DNA of 21,212 nucleotides. Source: Spirochaetaceae bacterium (GTDB taxonomy: Bacteria > Spirochaetota > Spirochaetia > Treponematales > Breznakiellaceae). A model generated the notes under the pieces. The model saw nothing but the letters and a program-made list of their open reading frames with translations. It was not told where the DNA came from and searched no databases. The stretch spans positions 1-21,212 of the forward strand of contig JAIRPH010000123.1 of assembly GCA_031257135.1 (NCBI GenBank), written 5' to 3'. This document shows positions 6,412-13,912 of the stretch, piece by piece (positions within the stretch are counted from its first letter, which is position 1; each line of letters opens with the position of its first letter). The translations under genes were made by a program, and so were the position numbers.

Positions 6412-7755
6412 ATGCTCTGCTTCATGCTGGCAATTATTACGCCTAAAAGGTTTACCGGAACGGTTCGGATTCCCGGGTCTAAGTCGCATACCATACGGCG
6501 GCTGATTATCGCGGCAATGGCGGAGGGAGTTTCGGACATTGAAACGCCGTTGGATTCGCTGGACGCTCGATCCTGCGCCGCCGTATGCCGGGCTTTGGGA
6601 GCGGACATTGAAGAACGCCGGGACATCGATCCGGCTTGTCCTAATCCGGCGGATGCCGGAGGCACAAAACTCGCGGGCTGGCGAGTGCGGGGAATCGGCG
6701 GCGGGAAAACCCCAGCCCTTAACGCGCCTCTTGATGTGGGCAATTCCGGGACGACCCTGTTCTTAGCTCTTGCAGTGGCGGCTTTGGGAGACCGTCCGGC
6801 GACCTTCACCGGAGACGAGCAAATCCGCCGCCGCAGCGCGGGACCGCTTTTGGCGGCTCTTTCGGGCTTAGGCGTCCGGGTGAGTTCCGGGGAAAACGGA
6901 TGCGCTCCCATTACCGTAGAGGGTCCGTGGCGCGGAGGACGGGCGAGCCTTCCCTGTCCGACCAGCCAGTATCTATCCGCGATCCTGCTTGCCGCGCCGC
7001 TGGCTCCGGCGGGGGCGGTTACGGAAATTGACGTGCCTCTGCTTAATGAACGTCCCTATATCGAACTGACTCTTTCGTATCTTGACGCTCAAGGAATCCG
7101 GTATGAACGGGCTGAAGATTATTCCTATTTCCGTATTCCCGGCGGAGCGGCGTATAAGCCGATGAACGGTCCTGTGCCGGGGGATTTTTCTTCCGCGGCG
7201 TTTCCCGGAGGAGCGGCGGCTGTTGGCGGCGGGACGGTTACGCTTCTTGGGCTTGATCCTGCTGATCCGCAGGGGGACAAAGGCTTCTTTGATATACTTA
7301 ATCAGATGGGCGCGGAGGCGCGGTGGGAACAAGCCGGCGAATGGAGGCTGATCGTATCCCGGTCGGGGCGGCTCCGGGGGGGCGAGTTCGATCTGAATTC
7401 CTGTCCCGATCTTCTGCCGATCATGGCGGTTCTTGGGGCGTATGCCGATGGAGAAACCGCCTTAGTCAACGCCGCTCACGCCAGAATCAAGGAAACCGAC
7501 CGCATCGCGGTAATGTCCAAAGAATTGGGGAAGCTGGGAGCTTTGATGCGGGAGCGTTCTGACGGGCTTATAGTCCGGGGCGGTTCTCTTCGGGGAGGAC
7601 GGGTAGACGGACACGGGGATCATCGGGCGGCGATGTCTTTAGCCGTAGCGGGTTTAGGCGCGGCGGGACCGGTTGAAATCATAGGCGCGGAAGCCGCGGA
7701 CGTGACGTATCCCGGGTTTTTGGAGCTGTTAGACGCCCGATGCGTGTGGTCATAA
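6412..7755 (+). CDS. aroA: 3-phosphoshikimate 1-carboxyvinyltransferase (EPSP synthase)
   Basis: Joins shikimate 3-phosphate and PEP in the sixth step of the shikimate pathway. Family blocks appear in order: IPGSKSHTIRR near the N-terminus, DVGNSGTTLFLALA, FTGDEQIRRR, TSQYLSAILLAAPLA, PGDFSSAAF, ARIKETDRIAVM and GDHRAAMSL. The catalytic Asp/Glu region (DLLPIMAVL, KETDR) and terminal HR are kept. Two usual positions differ: the Arg that normally follows GN(A/S)GTxx is Phe, and the Lys expected before the final YPGF block is Val. ATG at 6412 is the longest start; ATG at 6424 (MLAIITPKRF) fits the family better. No Shine-Dalgarno is visible. It overlaps trkA by 16 bases, and no other shikimate gene is in view. 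Confidence 0.93.
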   Translation: MLCFMLAIITPKRFTGTVRIPGSKSHTIRRLIIAAMAEGVSDIETPLDSLDARSCAAVCRALGADIEERRDIDPACPNPADAGGTKLAGWRVRGIGGGKTPALNAPLDVGNSGTTLFLALAVAALGDRPATFTGDEQIRRRSAGPLLAALSGLGVRVSSGENGCAPITVEGPWRGGRASLPCPTSQYLSAILLAAPLAPAGAVTEIDVPLLNERPYIELTLSYLDAQGIRYERAEDYSYFRIPGGAAYKPMNGPVPGDFSSAAFPGGAAAVGGGTVTLLGLDPADPQGDKGFFDILNQMGAEARWEQAGEWRLIVSRSGRLRGGEFDLNSCPDLLPIMAVLGAYADGETALVNAAHARIKETDRIAVMSKELGKLGALMRERSDGLIVRGGSLRGGRVDGHGDHRAAMSLAVAGLGAAGPVEIIGAEAADVTYPGFLELLDARCVWS

Positions 7756-9164
7756 TCGGCGCGGGGATGGTGGGGACTCAGTTAAGCAGGCATCTCATTC
7801 AGGAAAACCATGACGTGTCGCTTATCGAGTCCAATCAGGAACGGGCGAGGCACGCTTCCAACCGGCTGGATTGTCTGGTCATTCACGACGAGGGAAACAG
7901 CCTTGCGGCTTTGGAAGAAGCCGGGATTGCTAAGGCGAACGCGTTGGTCTGCGCCACCGAATCTGACGAGATTAATATGCTTATCTGCGGTTTGGCGGCT
8001 TCCCGGTATCCTAATCTTCTTAAAATCGCCAGAGTCAGGAATGACGACTATATACGGCTTAACCGGTCGGGAGAGCGGATACTGGGAATCGATCATTTTG
8101 TGCATCCTAACGTGGAAGCCTCGCGGTGGGCGTTGAACGCCATAGAACACGGCGCGGTAGGGGAAGTTCTTGCGTTTCCTGATATGCCTTACGAGCTGGG
8201 GTCGATTGACGTCGCTGAAGGGAGCGTCTTTGACGGGCTGAAACTGCTGGATTTTCGGTCTCTGGTGAAAGCGGAGAGTTTAGTTACCTTAGTGGACAGG
8301 AAAGGAGCCAGTATTCTTCCCAGCGGCGCGACGGCGCTTGCCCCGAAAGACCGGATTCATATTTTAGCCAAAGAAGCGGATATGGGAGATATTTTCGCCT
8401 TAGCCGGACAGTCCAAGCAGAGTCTGCGGAAAATAGGCATTGTCGGAGGCGGGCGGGTAGGAACGCTCATTGCGGAAGGTCTGCTGAACCGCAACGCCGA
8501 AGAGCGGCGGGAACAAAAAAAGGCGCGGTCGGTATTTTCTTTTTTTAAGAGCCTGATGCCGAAGAGTATGCGTACGGTTACTATCATTGAACAGGACTAC
8601 GCGCTTTGCAAAGAGCTTTCCGCGCGTTTTCCAACTGCGCTGATCCTTAACGAAGATATTTCCGACGAAAGTTTTACCGCGGAGGAACGGATTTACGGGC
8701 TTGATCTTATTGTAACGGCTACGGGTCATCAGGAGCTGAACATCATTACGGCGGCTTATCTGAAGTCAAAGGGAGTGCGCCGGGCGATTGCGCTGGTTTC
8801 CAGCGAGGGCTATGGAACCATAGCCCGCCAGCTTGGGGTGGACGTGGTGGTTCCGGTGAAGTCGGTAATCGTAGATTCCATGCTGTCTCATCTCATGGGG
8901 GGCGGGGTGAAAGGGGTGCATCGCATCGGCGATGGAACCATCGGCATCATTGAAATTGAGATCGGTTCAGGCACGCCTCTTTTGGACGAGCCGATTACCG
9001 CGTTCCGCCTTTCCGCAGGAGGGCTGGTAATGCTGGTCAGCCGAGGGGGAACGGCGTTTATTCCCAAAGGAGATTACGTGTTTAAAATGGGAGATCATAT
9101 CGTCATAATCGCGAAAAACGGAAGCGATAAGGAAATAGAGAAACTGTTCGGCTTATCCTTATGA
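7740..9164 (+). CDS. trkA: Trk K+ uptake system peripheral subunit TrkA
   Basis: A 474-residue cytoplasmic protein with two RCK (NAD-binding plus TrkA_C) modules, the standard full-length TrkA plan. The first Rossmann motif GAGMVG is at residues 7-12 with acidic Glu30 (LIESN) closing strand 2; the second, IVGGGRVG, is at about 234-241 with Glu284 (IIEQD). TrkA_C-like segments follow each one. It gates the TrkH channel in response to nucleotide. The second module carries a charged insertion (residues about 250-278, rich in Arg/Lys/Glu) between its first helix and second strand. The ATG lies inside aroA, and the end overlaps trkH as ATGA. Confidence 0.93.
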   Translation: MRVVIIGAGMVGTQLSRHLIQENHDVSLIESNQERARHASNRLDCLVIHDEGNSLAALEEAGIAKANALVCATESDEINMLICGLAASRYPNLLKIARVRNDDYIRLNRSGERILGIDHFVHPNVEASRWALNAIEHGAVGEVLAFPDMPYELGSIDVAEGSVFDGLKLLDFRSLVKAESLVTLVDRKGASILPSGATALAPKDRIHILAKEADMGDIFALAGQSKQSLRKIGIVGGGRVGTLIAEGLLNRNAEERREQKKARSVFSFFKSLMPKSMRTVTIIEQDYALCKELSARFPTALILNEDISDESFTAEERIYGLDLIVTATGHQELNIITAAYLKSKGVRRAIALVSSEGYGTIARQLGVDVVVPVKSVIVDSMLSHLMGGGVKGVHRIGDGTIGIIEIEIGSGTPLLDEPITAFRLSAGGLVMLVSRGGTAFIPKGDYVFKMGDHIVIIAKNGSDKEIEKLFGLSL

Positions 9165-10603
9165 AATTTTTGAGGCTTCTCCGTATGCCGGTATTTGTTC
9201 TCGGTTTTTCCGCGCCGATGATGGTTCTTCCGCTGATTTCGGCGGTATTGTGGCGGGAGGACAGGATGATATTGAGTTTTTCCGCGCCTATTCTTTTCGC
9301 TTTGGCGGCGAGTCTGCCGGTATTTTTATCTCTCCGCAAAGAGCCTATCCGAATCGCTCCGAAAGACGGGTTTCTGCTGGTATTTCTTACTTGGACTTTT
9401 ATGAGTCTTTTAGGCGCGGTTCCCTATTATCTTTCCGGCGAGGGCTTGAGCCTTACCGACGCGGTATTCGAGAGCGTCTGCGGATTCGCTACTACCGGCG
9501 CAACCACGGTTTCCGATATAGAAGCTCTGCCTCGGTCTCTGCTTTTCTGGCGGAGTCTGACCCACTGGTTCGGAGGCATGGGCATCCTTTTGCTTACGGT
9601 CGCGCTTATGCCTCTCCTTGGGGTCGGCGGGTTTCAGCTTGTCAAAGCCGAAGCTCCCGGTCCTGAGAAAGAAAAAGTAACTCCTAAGATTACGGCTACC
9701 GCCAAGATTCTTTGGCTGACGTACTGCGGTCTTACGGCGATGCTGTTTCTTTTGTATCTCCTTGGAGGGATGAGCTGGTTTGACGCGTTGTGTCACGCGT
9801 TGGCGACGGTCGCTACCGGCGGCGTAAGCACGAAGAACGCGGGCATAGGGTATTACGATTCGTCTTTCATCGACTGGGTGAGCGTAGTTTTTATGCTTCT
9901 TGCGGGATTCAACTTCAATTTGTATTACCGGCTTTTCACAGGCAAGGGGAAAGATTTACTGCACAACACTGAGGGCAAGCTGTATCTGCTGGTATTTGCG
10001 GTTTCGTCTCTCCTGATTGCGAAGAGCCTTGCGCCGGTATACGGGTCTTTTGCGGAAGCGATGCGCTACGGGGCGTATCAGTCCGCGTCGATTCTCACCA
10101 CTACCGGATGCGCGATTACCGATTATGAAACCTGGCCCCCGCTGGCTCAGGGAGTATTGTTTCTGCTCATGTTCGCCGGAGGATGTTCAGGCTCGACCGC
10201 GGGAGGAATCAAGCTGATACGCCATGGGGTGCTGTTCAAGCAGATGGGCAATGAACTGCGGCGGCTGATATATCCTCAAGGCGTTTTCAATGTTCAGTTG
10301 AACCGGAAGGTAGGCAGAAAAGACGTGGTATACGGCGTCGCGGGATTTACGTTTTTGTATATGCTGATTGTCGGGGCAACCGGGCTTCTCGCCGCCGCTT
10401 CGGGAACGGAGCTTTTTTCGGCGTTCAGCGCGGCTCTGTCGGTTATCGGAAACGTAGGCGTCGGCTTCGGCGCGGTAGGTCCGGGCAATACCTACGAAGC
10501 CTTTCCGGATAGCGTTAAGTGGCTTTTTTCCTTTGTGATGATCGCCGGAAGGCTTGAACTCTGGACGGTATGCATCCTCTTTACCCCGGAATACTGGCGA
10601 TAA
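9161..10603 (+). CDS. trkH: Trk K+ uptake system membrane subunit TrkH
   Basis: A 480-residue integral membrane K+ transporter. Four pore loops with their filter glycines can be read: CGFATTGATT (about 108-116), ATVATGGVST (215-224), ILTTTGCAIT (311-320) and VIGNVGVGFG (428-437). HWFGGMGILLL and GGCSGSTAGGIK, both characteristic of TrkH/KtrB, are present. The C-terminus ends soon after LWTVCILFTPEYWR, as in TrkH. The start codon overlaps the trkA stop (ATGA), so the pair is translationally coupled and together forms the K+ uptake complex. Confidence 0.95.
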   Translation: MKFLRLLRMPVFVLGFSAPMMVLPLISAVLWREDRMILSFSAPILFALAASLPVFLSLRKEPIRIAPKDGFLLVFLTWTFMSLLGAVPYYLSGEGLSLTDAVFESVCGFATTGATTVSDIEALPRSLLFWRSLTHWFGGMGILLLTVALMPLLGVGGFQLVKAEAPGPEKEKVTPKITATAKILWLTYCGLTAMLFLLYLLGGMSWFDALCHALATVATGGVSTKNAGIGYYDSSFIDWVSVVFMLLAGFNFNLYYRLFTGKGKDLLHNTEGKLYLLVFAVSSLLIAKSLAPVYGSFAEAMRYGAYQSASILTTTGCAITDYETWPPLAQGVLFLLMFAGGCSGSTAGGIKLIRHGVLFKQMGNELRRLIYPQGVFNVQLNRKVGRKDVVYGVAGFTFLYMLIVGATGLLAAASGTELFSAFSAALSVIGNVGVGFGAVGPGNTYEAFPDSVKWLFSFVMIAGRLELWTVCILFTPEYWR

Positions 10604-10627
10604 CGCACAGCCGGAAGGCTCTTGATC

Positions 10628-10643
10628 AACCGGGGCGGTTTTG
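10628..10643 (+). terminator. Possible weak terminator after trkH
   Basis: AACCG (10628-10632) pairs with CGGTT (10636-10640) across a 3-base loop, followed by a few T residues. The stem is short and the T-run poor, so readthrough toward the LRR gene is likely. Confidence 0.25.
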
Positions 10644-10718
10644 CTAGGGTTAAGCGGATTGGTAAAATTCCAAGAAGCAACGTCATCATCAGCGGGGAAA
10701 ATTATGAAAGGAAACAAT

Positions 10719-11675
10719 ATGAGCAAAGATTTAGAGTGCGCCATTGCGGACGATAGCCTTACCATCGTCAAGTATACGGGTTCGGCGGCGCAGATTGAGA
10801 TACCGGATGCGATTGACGGCATACCGGTTAGGACTATCGGATTCAAGGCGTTTGCCCATTGCAGTAGTCTGACCGGCGTGGTCATTCCTGATTCAATTAC
10901 GGCTATCGGGGATTGCGCGTTTTTGAAGTGTGAAAATCTGAAGAGCGCGGTCATTCCTAACTCGATTACGGCTATCAAGGATTGCGCGTTTTTGAAGTGT
11001 GAAAATCTGAAGAGCGCGGTTATTCCTGACTCGGTTAGGACTATCGGGTTCGGGGCGTTTGCCTATTGCATTAGATTAACCAGCGTTGTTATTTCTAACT
11101 CGGTTAGGAGTATCGGGTTTGAGGCGTTTGCCCATTGCAGTAGTCTGACCGGCGTGGTCATTCCCGCCTCAGTTAGGTCTATCGGATTCGGGATATTTGA
11201 CGCCTGCAAGAGTCTGACCAGCGTTGACATTTCTGATTTAGTTGCGCCCATCGGGAATGACGCCTTTTTGGATTGCAAGAGCCTGACGAGTATTACCGCA
11301 GGCAGACAGAATCGTCAATATGCCAGTAATAACGGTATTCTCTTTAGCAAAGATAAAAAGACCTTGTCGCTTTACCCTCCCGGCAGGAAAGGCTCATATA
11401 TCATTCCCGCTTGGATTACGGCTATCGGAGATAAAGCCTTTTGGGGATGCAAGAGTCTGATCGGCGTTGTTATTCCTAATTCAGTTACGGCTATCGGGAA
11501 AGAGGCGTTTTCTAAGTGCGCCGTATCCGGCGTGGTCATTCCTGATTCAGTTGAGACTATCGGCGATGGAGCGTTTTCTGACTGCCGAAGCCTAACCAGC
11601 GTAACCCTTTCCCGCCGGACAAAGATTGGAGCCTCCGCGTTTCCCAGCGGAGCGGAGATTACATACCGCGATTAG
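10719..11675 (+). CDS. BspA-type leucine-rich repeat protein (LRR_5)
   Basis: A 318-residue protein made almost wholly of 23-residue LRR_5 repeats with the pattern IPDSVxxIGxxAFxxCxxLxxV. About seven repeats are followed by a spacer block (NRQYASNNGILFSKDKKTLSLYP) and then about three more, a layout typical of BspA-like proteins in Treponema and anaerobes. ATG at 10719 (MSKDLECAIADDSL) is chosen because AAAGGAA precedes it; an ATG at 10704 (GGGGA upstream) is an alternative. No signal peptide or anchor is visible, so the location is uncertain. BspA relatives bind host or matrix proteins, but that role is not shown here. Units are near-identical in DNA, which points to recent duplication. Confidence 0.85.
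   Translation: MSKDLECAIADDSLTIVKYTGSAAQIEIPDAIDGIPVRTIGFKAFAHCSSLTGVVIPDSITAIGDCAFLKCENLKSAVIPNSITAIKDCAFLKCENLKSAVIPDSVRTIGFGAFAYCIRLTSVVISNSVRSIGFEAFAHCSSLTGVVIPASVRSIGFGIFDACKSLTSVDISDLVAPIGNDAFLDCKSLTSITAGRQNRQYASNNGILFSKDKKTLSLYPPGRKGSYIIPAWITAIGDKAFWGCKSLIGVVIPNSVTAIGKEAFSKCAVSGVVIPDSVETIGDGAFSDCRSLTSVTLSRRTKIGASAFPSGAEITYRD
10846..11280 (+). repeat. 69-bp tandem repeats of the LRR gene
   Basis: The first half of the LRR gene is built from 69-bp units. A 42-base stretch at 10910-10951 is repeated without mismatch at 10979-11020, one unit later. A second stretch of 43 bases at 10846-10888 recurs exactly at 11122-11164, four units (276 bp) later. Neighbouring units differ more, so the array has undergone recent duplication or gene conversion. 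Confidence 0.85.
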
Positions 11676-11703
11676 GAAATAGTCCGAAAGCGAGCCGTCT
11701 GCG

Positions 11704-11733
11704 CTATTTTTATCCTATCTATTTTTATCCTAA
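11704..11733. repeat. 15-bp direct repeat between convergent genes
   Basis: CTATTTTTATCCTAT (11704-11718) is followed at once by CTATTTTTATCCTAA (11719-11733). The second copy contains the stop codon of the minus-strand DppF-like gene. Together with AAATAG just upstream (about 11677) the first copy can form a loose hairpin followed by T residues, a possible weak terminator for the LRR gene. Confidence 0.5.
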
Positions 11734-12636
11734 GGGAAAATAGTTCCAGCACCGCGCCAGATGGGGCGTTTCCGAGCGTTCTATAGCGGTCAATTCCGGC
11801 GGCTTCTTGCAGGCTTTGGTCTTAAAAGCGCATCGCGAAGCGAAGGCGCATCCCCAGTCTTCGGGCGGAGACGCAGGAATCTCCGGCGCGGAGTCCAAGA
11901 GAAGCCGCGTATAGGGATGAGCCGGCGCGGAATAGACCGCTTCGGCTCCGCCGATTTCCACAATCTGACCCCGATACATAACCGCAATCCGGTCGCAAAG
12001 ATGATACACTACTCTGAGATTATGCGAGATAAACAGCAGACCAAGCCCAAGCCGGCGGTGCAGGTCTTGGAAAAGGTTGAGAATCTGGGCGCCTACGGAT
12101 ACATCCAGCGAACTAATTGCCTCGTCTGCAATAATAAGTTTAGGCTCCAGCATCAGCGCGGAGCCGATGCATATTCTCTGCCGCTGTCCTCCGGACAGCT
12201 CCGGCGTCCGCCGGTTTTTGTAGGAGCCGTCCAGTCCTATCAGTTCGAGCGTCTCATCGACTTTCTTAATGCGTTCCTGTTTCGTGCCTATTCGGTGTAT
12301 TCTTAGGGGTTCTTCCATGAGCCAGCCTACCCGCTTGGCAGGATTCAGCGCGCTTACGGGGTCCTGAAACACCGCCTGAACCTTCCGGGCAAGTTCCCGC
12401 CGGCGTTTGCGGTCTTGGGGCAAGCCGTCAATGCTGATCGATCCCTCATAGCCGATAAGCCCTAAAATACATCTTCCCAGCGTGGTTTTGCCGCACCCTG
12501 ATTCTCCCACAAGACCGAGTATTTCTCCGGGAGGCATATCCAGATCAACCCCGTCAAGTACGGTCTGGGACTGCTTCTTAGCGAAATAAGCCTTAGTAAT
12601 ATAGGCATTGGAAACGCGGCGTACCTGCAACAGCAT
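11725..12636 (-). CDS. Oligopeptide-type ABC transporter ATP-binding protein, DppF/OppF-like (unpaired set)
   Basis: A 303-residue ATPase. Walker A GESGCGKTT (about 44-52), Q-loop FQDPVSALNP, signature LSGGQRQR (147-154), Walker B LIIADEA (167-173), and the switch histidine in FISHNLRVV are present. The tail has the cysteine pattern CAFASRCAFKTKAC found in peptide-importer ATPases, which in some relatives holds an Fe-S cluster. The start at 12636 is fixed by GAGGAG and by family alignment; a longer frame reaches back into the preceding gene. It starts 2 bases after the DppD-like stop, so the two are co-transcribed. No membrane subunit follows. Confidence 0.88.
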   Translation of the reverse strand: MLLQVRRVSNAYITKAYFAKKQSQTVLDGVDLDMPPGEILGLVGESGCGKTTLGRCILGLIGYEGSISIDGLPQDRKRRRELARKVQAVFQDPVSALNPAKRVGWLMEEPLRIHRIGTKQERIKKVDETLELIGLDGSYKNRRTPELSGGQRQRICIGSALMLEPKLIIADEAISSLDVSVGAQILNLFQDLHRRLGLGLLFISHNLRVVYHLCDRIAVMYRGQIVEIGGAEAVYSAPAHPYTRLLLDSAPEIPASPPEDWGCAFASRCAFKTKACKKPPELTAIERSETPHLARCWNYFPLG

Positions 12637-12638
12637 CG

Positions 12639-13610
12639 TTAGTCCTCCTCGGCTAACCGGCAAAGCGCATACCGCTGATCCTTCGGAAAGGTTTTTCCCG
12701 AAAAGCCGGCGAAGCAGAGGGCTTCCGCCCGGAGGCACCGCGGCGCGAAGGGACAGCCTGCTGGTTTTTCTTCTTCGATTGACGGGGTTTTTCCCGGAAT
12801 TGTTGCCAGAGGCTTACCCTTGCGTTCTCCGCTTGGTATTGACCCGATAAGAGCTTTGGTATATTCATGGCGGGGGTTTGCGAAGAGGGACTGCGCGTCT
12901 CCGGCTTCCACGAGCCTTCCCGCGTACATGACCAGCGTTCTATCGCAGAGCCGGCTTATTAGGTCCAGATCATGAGAGATAAACAGCACCGCGGTTCCCA
13001 GCTCTCGGTTTATGGTTTTCAAAAGCCGTAAAATCTGACCTTGAATCGCGGCATCCAGCGCGGTAGTCGGCTCGTCGGCGATGAGGAGCTTCGGACCGCT
13101 GATGATCGCGGCGGCAATCATGGCCCGCTGGCGCATTCCCCCGGAAAGCTGATGCGGATAAGCGGAAACCAGCCGCTCCGGTTCCGGGAGTCCTGTTTTT
13201 CTCATAACCTCAATAGTTTTGGCGTAGAGCAGTTTTTTATCTTTTTCTCCATGAAGTTCCAAAGGTTCGCTGATTTGCCGTCCGATTTTCAGCAGGGGAT
13301 TGAGCGCGGTCATCTGCTCCTGAAATATCATGGTAAGCTCATTGCCTCTGATACGGCGGAGTTCTTTTTTAGAAACCTTCCGCATATCGGTCCCGTTGAA
13401 GCGGATATGTCCGCTGGTAATCTGCACGCCCTGCGGCAACAGCCCCGGAATCGCGCGGGCGGTGAGGGTTTTACCGCACCCCGATTCCCCCACCAGCCCC
13501 AGGATTTCTCCGGGGTAGAGCTGAAAATAGAGCGCGTCCACCGCCGGCAGATACGCTTTGCCTCGTTTGACTCCTATCGAGAGATTCTGCACTTCCAACA
13601 ACGGCGTCAT
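12639..13610 (-). CDS. Oligopeptide-type ABC transporter ATP-binding protein, DppD/OppD-like (unpaired set)
   Basis: A 323-residue ATPase, first gene of a two-gene minus-strand unit. Walker A GESGCGKT (41-48), Q-loop Gln97 in FQEQMTALNP (the usual FQEPMTSLNP with Pro replaced by Gln), signature LSGGMRQR (155-162), Walker B LLIADEP (175-181), and FISHDLDL are seen. The C-terminal CPFAPRC...C motif fits the oligopeptide/nickel importer class. ATG at 13610 (MTPLLEVQNLSIG) fits the family; a TTG at 13652 would add 14 residues. Neither has a good Shine-Dalgarno. The upstream DNA is the 21-bp minisatellite. With no permease or binding protein in view, it may energise a transporter encoded elsewhere, or exchange with the dpp operon on the other strand. 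Confidence 0.88.
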   Translation of the reverse strand: MTPLLEVQNLSIGVKRGKAYLPAVDALYFQLYPGEILGLVGESGCGKTLTARAIPGLLPQGVQITSGHIRFNGTDMRKVSKKELRRIRGNELTMIFQEQMTALNPLLKIGRQISEPLELHGEKDKKLLYAKTIEVMRKTGLPEPERLVSAYPHQLSGGMRQRAMIAAAIISGPKLLIADEPTTALDAAIQGQILRLLKTINRELGTAVLFISHDLDLISRLCDRTLVMYAGRLVEAGDAQSLFANPRHEYTKALIGSIPSGERKGKPLATIPGKTPSIEEEKPAGCPFAPRCLRAEALCFAGFSGKTFPKDQRYALCRLAEED

Positions 13611-13681
13611 TAGTAAGAAGTATACCCATTTCTGCCGTTTCCGTGCAATCAAGATTCGGTAAAATTTCGTATGTTCAGCGT

Positions 13682-13912
13682 GAAACTTTTCCAGCCTCCT
13701 GTAAAAATTTCCCAGCCTCCTGTAAAAATTTCCCAGCCGCCTGTGAAACTTTTCTAGCCGCCTGTGAAACTTTTCCAGCCGCCTGTAAAAACTTTCCAGC
13801 CGCCTGTAGAACTTTTCTAGCCGCCTGTAGAAACTTCCCAGCCTCCTGTGGAAACTTTCCAGCCGCCTGTAAAAATTTCCCAGCCTCCTGTAAAACTTTT
13901 AAAAACAGCTGT
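13682..13912. repeat. 21-bp minisatellite, ten units plus one decayed unit
   Basis: Ten consecutive units of exactly 21 bp (13682-13891) and a decayed eleventh (13892-13912), with no insertions or deletions between units. The invariant part is CAGCC(T/G)CCTGT in most units (CTA replaces CCA in two) preceded by an A-rich then T-rich block. The plus strand has one long open frame through it (heptapeptide like NFPASCK, 13643-13960), but from a GTG with no Shine-Dalgarno. On the minus strand, transcription toward the DppD-like gene would give an RNA with repeated AGGAGG or AGGCGG. The period equals two helical turns and also seven codons. It lies 71 bp upstream of the DppD-like start. It is not a CRISPR array, because there are no spacers. 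Confidence 0.9.

Noticed and set aside
6405..6911. 168-codon minus-strand frame opposite aroA
   Set aside because: It is Pro/Arg/Ser-rich, as expected of an antisense shadow in GC-rich DNA, and aroA motifs lie across it.
10187..10978. 263-codon minus-strand frame across trkH and the LRR gene
   Set aside because: It spans two well-supported plus-strand genes in a shadow frame. Its apparent repeats are only the reverse of the LRR repeats.
13682..13912. Regular repeats as a CRISPR array
   Set aside because: Units follow one another head to tail with no spacers and no cas genes nearby; this is a tandem minisatellite.
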